NCBI RefSeq assembly: GCF_907164915.1
Contig: NC_061862.1
Location: forward strand, 124,868,641 to 124,932,640
Length of the DNA stretch: 64,000 nt
Source of the DNA: Impatiens glandulifera
Taxonomy: Eukaryota > Streptophyta > Magnoliopsida > Ericales > Balsaminaceae
Direction of reading: 5' to 3'
Positions 59,447-64,000 of this stretch are shown one piece after another; position 1 is the stretch's first letter; each line of letters starts with the position of its first letter. The position numbers were made by a program, and so were the translations under genes. The notes under the pieces were generated by a model, which saw nothing but the letters and a program-made list of their open reading frames with translations, ran no database searches and had not been told where the DNA came from.

Positions 59447-61190
59447 AAAAAAGAGAGACGAAAATTATTGAAGCTAGATAGTTGAAATTCTCTCTATGAC
59501 TATACCATGAATAATTGAACTTTCGAAGGATTGCGACCCATGGCCAAAACAACCAAAAATATAGTTGAACGAGACTTCACGTCTCGGTCACCTTCCTTAT
59601 AAGTTATGAGTTTGGATAATCGTCTGTAAGAGATTTAATTTATCATCTATATCTAAACATAGGAGAAAAAAGAACTTGGGTTCTTTAAAGTGAGATAATC
59701 TCTACCAATTGCAGAATACTCGTACTTAACCCCAAATACACTTCAAATCCAAGTTTCCACAATTCATGGATAGAATCAGGGTTTCTTCTATTTTCAAACA
59801 TTATTTGAAAAAGAATTGGGAACAGTCCAATCCCCAGAGATAACAAAACAATGGTCGATGTTTCACCCAGTTGTGAAGGTCACTTCGTAAAATAAAAGGG
59901 AAAAAGGTTATGTTGAAATGTTCCCTAAACGATATAAGTTCCTTGGAAATCAACTGTTTTAATCTAGTTGTGAAGAACATTTTGACACAATCAAATCCAA
60001 AGCTCCCCTCAACACAACCAGTTGTCGTTTCACTCAGTTGCGAATGACACTTTATCAAAACCAAAAGAGGTATGTTGTCAATTAGGGCAGCTCCTCTCAT
60101 GAACAATCTCAAACTAGATTATGATTTTTCAACTAGTTGTGAAAGGTCACTTTGTATAAGACCTCTCTAAAGTCCTATTTGTTGATAGGTGCAATAAATC
60201 ATTGTTATAATTCATAAAGACCTATTTTAATAAGCATCAACATAGATCATTGTCATAACCTACCCCCTTAGAGTGATTGTTATCACCATTCTCTACAGTA
60301 AGTCATATCTTATTATAGGCATCCATGAATTTCATCTCTTGATAAACCTAGTGTTATTAATACCACTCTTCCCCAGGAGACTCCTATTTCTTTCCAGGAG
60401 AGTCATATCTACTCCTCAACATGCAATAAGACTATTGTGATAGTCTACCCCCAACAAGATTCAACCAATGAATGATCTTATAACGATCTGACCTGTGAAT
60501 TATTGTTATGATTCATCCCATGCATTTGTGTTCATCTAGGTTTTATCCTTTTACCTTATTATGAGTTGGTACAAATTTCAAAATGTTCTAACCTCAAACC
60601 CACGTTTTCCAAAAACAAAATTTATTTTATTCAAACTCGATTCGAAAGAGATATTCTTTAAGCATGAAAATTTGTCATACCCCAATTTATAATAGAGAGT
60701 TGATAGAGGGAGGTAAAATAATAAGGGGAAAAACAAGGGAATAATCTGGCAGTCTATGTGGCCATACACCTCAACAAATGACTCAGCAGATAGATGACTC
60801 AGCAGATGACTCATCTGCTTCATTTTAATTAAAATAATAATAATAAATGAAAAAAGAAAGAAAGAATCAAATGAAACAAATAAGAAACCAATATCTTTCC
60901 TTCAAATTTACTGTTTGTTTCTTCCTTAATGAAAACCTAAATCTTAGGGATTAAAATACTCGTCATTCGTCGTTGTCGTTGTTCTTGCACATCAGATCTA
61001 GCTTAGTAATCTGATTTATATTCCACTGATCTAGGTCGCTCAGTATCCCGGTTTATATTCCTCCAATCTAGGTTGCTTAGCTTATTCTAGGGCCATCTTC
61101 CGCCCTTTCTTCGTCGCAGGTGCCGTCGCAGGTGCGTTCTATTATCATATTCCTTTCCTTTTATGTTTATGGTAATACGCATTTTTGTAA

Positions 61191-63744
61191 CACTTGGTCG
61201 TTTTCGATAATTAGGATAGGATCCCACATACAAACGCTGATATAGAGAACTTTATCTCCGAGGTTACGATACTCGTTCAAAACTGTTCATTCTTTGTCAC
61301 TCTCGCAAGAAATAACTGAAATGTGTGTTTCTTTTGTCAAACTGTTAATGAAATTTCTACATTTGCTATATATAAGTAAATAGATATGGGATGTGGATTA
61401 GAGATTCAAATAAAACTATTGTTGTACAATGACGAAAAGTTCAGAGTATTTTAGTGAGCAGAATGGACTTTTGATTGCCATTTATTTCTAAGAGGTGAGA
61501 TGAGATCAACTGTAATTTCTAACCCAACTAGTTGGAAGCTTATTGAACAATATAGGTGAACCTAGTTCAGAAATCGGTTTATATTTGCATCTATAACTTA
61601 TGATGAGTTATGGAACTGTAGTGGATGAAGATGATAGTTTCTCTATTTTTATAAACAACGATTTTGATATGTTTTGATTATTACGTCATTCTCAAAGCTA
61701 TAAAATGCGAAAATGAAACTTAAAAAGTAACATTATGTAAAATTTCCAATATTTTAGCAGGTAGAAGTAAATTATTACAGGTTGAGCTGATATTTGACAT
61801 ATTGTGTGTATTTTTATTAACAGGCACCACTATCTGTTATTGATTAGTTAGTGGCAGAATACTGTAACTGGCAAAGATGGAGCAGAAAAGTTTTATTTCA
61901 AAGAGTTTAAAGATGTTATACATGAAGTGACATTTATGCTCTGAAAGTACCTAAATATGGAGCTTAAAGCTCTCATGATGATGATGATCGTGTAGCTAAT
62001 AGAATAAAACACTTTGGATGAGAGGAAGAAGAATAAACAAGAAGAATGTTATGATTATCTTACTCTTAAAAAAGAGATTATATGATTTAATCCTTGATTT
62101 CAATTATTTCTTCTTAATGTTAAATTGTTGTTATCTAAAGAATATTCTCAACAAAGTTAGTCTTTTTATTGTAATATTTCTCATTCATGGTGTGTCTAAA
62201 ATAGCACAATTAATAGCTTATTGTTTTATTATTTATGTATAGTTATGACTTATATCTTAGTAGAGTGTTATAATACAGGTCTTGAATTGGAATTCATATA
62301 TTAAAGTCTTAGATTTTAGTATGAGACCAACTATCTCCTAATAGTTAGAAATACATGTAAGATTCAGTATAGTCTTGGTGAATTATTTTCATAATAAATT
62401 GACTGTTAAATAATATTTAAGAGAGAATAAAGAATTGACACATAATATTGAAAAAAATTTACGCTCCAATTCATCATAGAATTTTATAAAAAGGTCAACC
62501 TTGATTTGAATTGAACCCATTCTAAAATGCAGCTTTACAAATTAAAATAAAATACTTCAAAATATTGTATTTTACATGCACTATATCATCGAGGCATCAA
62601 TATTAAATATGTTATAAGTTATAACAATGGAACAATAACATGCATGTAAGGTCCATAAATTATGCTTTTGTCATCAATTTTTTGAGTTTTGGAGAGGTCA
62701 AAATTATATTATACAATTACGAAGTTGCAAAACTTCCCAAAATACCTCTCACATAAACAAACAAAAGTATAGTCTTATCACACAACTACTACCCTGACAC
62801 TTTCTATCAAGCATTTCTTAACTTTAATTAACAGACATAACTAGGAAATTAGGATAGACGACAACCGGGTTCTTCCTTCAAATCACTTAGACTCTCATTT
62901 CTTTGAATGAAGAATCCCACACATCTTTATCCAACAACAACCACTATTACTATTATATACTTCTTTTAACCACAACAAACATTTCCTCAAGCACCACTCA
63001 TAAATAACCCTACAAATATCAGATCAAATATCATAGAACATTCATTAAGTTATAATCTAGAGCTTTTAAAAGTTAATTGTTAGTTTTACCTTATGGATAA
63101 ACAAAACGACTTCTGAGAAAACACCAAAAGCATATTTCAACTACAAAAAATACCAATACATCACATCAATACAACAAAATACTCCAAAAGTCATTTGAGA
63201 ATCACATACATTGCTCCAAAGCATTCAAAAGACTAGAATTTCTAACATTTGGTCGGCCAACTATTGTTATCTACAACATGAAACAAGTTAACATATCAAA
63301 ATTTAATGTTATCTAAAGAATATACTCAACAAAGTCAGTCTTAAAATTACAAACATTATTAAAATTGAAGCTTAAAAACTATGAAATACATATATATTTC
63401 AGAAAAGGTTGAATGGTAACCTGGATCTGCAAACCTAGCCACAACTTCTAGACAAACCTTAAGTGGGTAGCATAGTCACACATCAGTACTGTGAAATTGC
63501 AATTAACACATCAAAACTCAAAAACAGATTTCAGAATCAATTCTAACAATCAAGACTTTGGAAACTTTGGATACTTTCGGGTATTGCTGTACGTTCCTAT
63601 ACACGGCATTCTTGGGAATATTTCCTAATAGTGCAGTTCGAGGTTTTGTTACTTATAACAAAATCTTGGCAAATGATATTGTTATCTGTTCATGTATTTC
63701 TTTATTAGTATAGATGAGTGATTTGTGAAATCAACTAATTAACT
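61191..63744. other. Intergenic, no gene supported
   Basis: 61880-61950 gives an exon-like plus-strand frame (DGAEKFYFKEFKDVIHEV) after CAG-rich text, but neither exon borders nor a family could be established. The remainder is A+T-rich without defined repeats. Part of 63400-63744 should be the 3' untranslated region of the minus-strand gene at the right edge, if that gene is real. Confidence 0.4.
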
Positions 63745-63909
63745 TTAAAATTGTCTTGTTGATTGAGGGAATAAACCTTGTTGAGCAATTGCTGCAGTTT
63801 TAGTTGATTGTGAATATTGCAGATAAGAACTTCCAGTTTGCATTGCCTGATGTGGTGAATGATGTAGATAAAAACCTTCAGCTTGTATCGCTTGATGTGG
63901 GGATGTCAT
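63745..63909 (-). CDS. Probable last coding exon of a gene extending past the right edge
   Basis: The minus strand after a good acceptor (TTTTGTGACAG, ending at 63910) is open for 54 codons and stops TAA at 63745-63747. The text is Gln/Ser/His-rich with a repeated motif: SPHQAIQAEGFYLHHSPHQA, then MQTGSSYLQYSQST. Such Q-rich tails occur in plant transcription factors and coactivators, but I do not recognise the family. If the exon is real, an intron runs from 63910 to beyond the window. The frame could also be read from its first ATG, which coincides with the exon start. Confidence 0.4.
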   Translation of the reverse strand: MTSPHQAIQAEGFYLHHSPHQAMQTGSSYLQYSQSTKTAAIAQQGLFPQSTRQF

Positions 63910-64000
63910 CTGTCACAAAAGTAGGTAAGTTAGATATTTAAAAACATTTTATGAAGCTTAAATAGAAAATATTTATGAATATGTGTGCTATAAACATTTC

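Larger units (their letters stand above)
57681..61190. mobile_element. Degenerate LTR-retrotransposon-like region (Ty3-type?)
   Basis: TGACATACCCTAATTTATAATA at 57681 and TGTCATACCCCAATTTATAATA at 60673 are near-identical, and the ten or so bases before them also agree. They look like the start of Ty3-type LTRs. The interval has three non-coding repeat zones (58660-58960, 59205-59446, 59830-60150) as found in leaders and 3' regions of such elements. No gag, protease, RT or integrase could be read. LTR ends and target duplications are not defined, so the outline is approximate. Confidence 0.4.

Overview
The window is nuclear DNA of a flowering plant, most likely a eudicot. It is very A+T-rich, has plant-type introns (GT..AG, short exons), carries plant transposon families (Copia, Ty3-like, plant LINE, MULE, hAT, Helitron, PIF/Harbinger, CACTA, an Emigrant/Lemi1-like pogo element), and holds one intact plant-specific gene. 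The species cannot be named from the sequence. About three quarters of the window is recognisable or probable mobile DNA.

Layout. 1-3239: internally deleted L1-type LINE. 3490-4240: Emigrant/Lemi1-like pogo remnant. 5450-5640: long fold-back element. 5937-6143: C-terminal fragment of a 4-coumarate:CoA-ligase-like gene beside a hexamer satellite. 6747-8532: complete non-autonomous hAT with 8-bp target duplication. 10299-11090: DnaJ J-domain pseudogene split by a 569-bp insertion. 11252-12502, 13713-14646 and 30900-31483: one Helitron family, two of the three loci with tandem 5' ends. 17221-27943: a 10.7-kb Mutator-like element (MULE-1). 29060-29348: Harbinger transposase fragment. 32735-39704: a second 7.0-kb MULE (MULE-2) with an 8-bp target duplication. 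41811-45440: minus-strand Copia-type LTR element with no coding capacity. 47587-49361: an intact six-exon JAZ/TIFY gene of the JAZ3/JAZ4 type on the minus strand. 51167-52582: deleted hAT (TTF-finger transposase). 52770-53471: Tourist-like MITE. 53640-54330: LINE tail. 54603-55660: TRIM-like mini LTR element. 57681-61190: degenerate LTR-retrotransposon-like DNA with internal tandem repeats. 63745-63909: likely last exon of a gene running off the right edge.

The most unusual content is the pair of MULEs. They have unrelated terminal inverted repeats and different transposase classes (FAR1-type in MULE-1, MuDR/CUMULE-type in MULE-2), yet the same internal plan: a plus-strand multi-exon gene for the C-terminal tandem BRCT region of a plant BRCA1/BARD1 homologue, then the plus-strand transposase, then a convergent minus-strand gene of the kind found in Ulp1/DUF1985-carrying plant MULEs. 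The two BRCT genes share exon structure, including a first coding exon that is only the ATG. MULE-1 also holds a 242-bp piece of mitochondrial cox3. Both elements are now decayed by stops, frameshifts, splice-site loss or deletion.

The only gene that reads as intact and functional host DNA is the JAZ gene; its six exons add up to 624 nt in a single open frame. I saw no rRNA or canonical tRNA genes and no CRISPR array.
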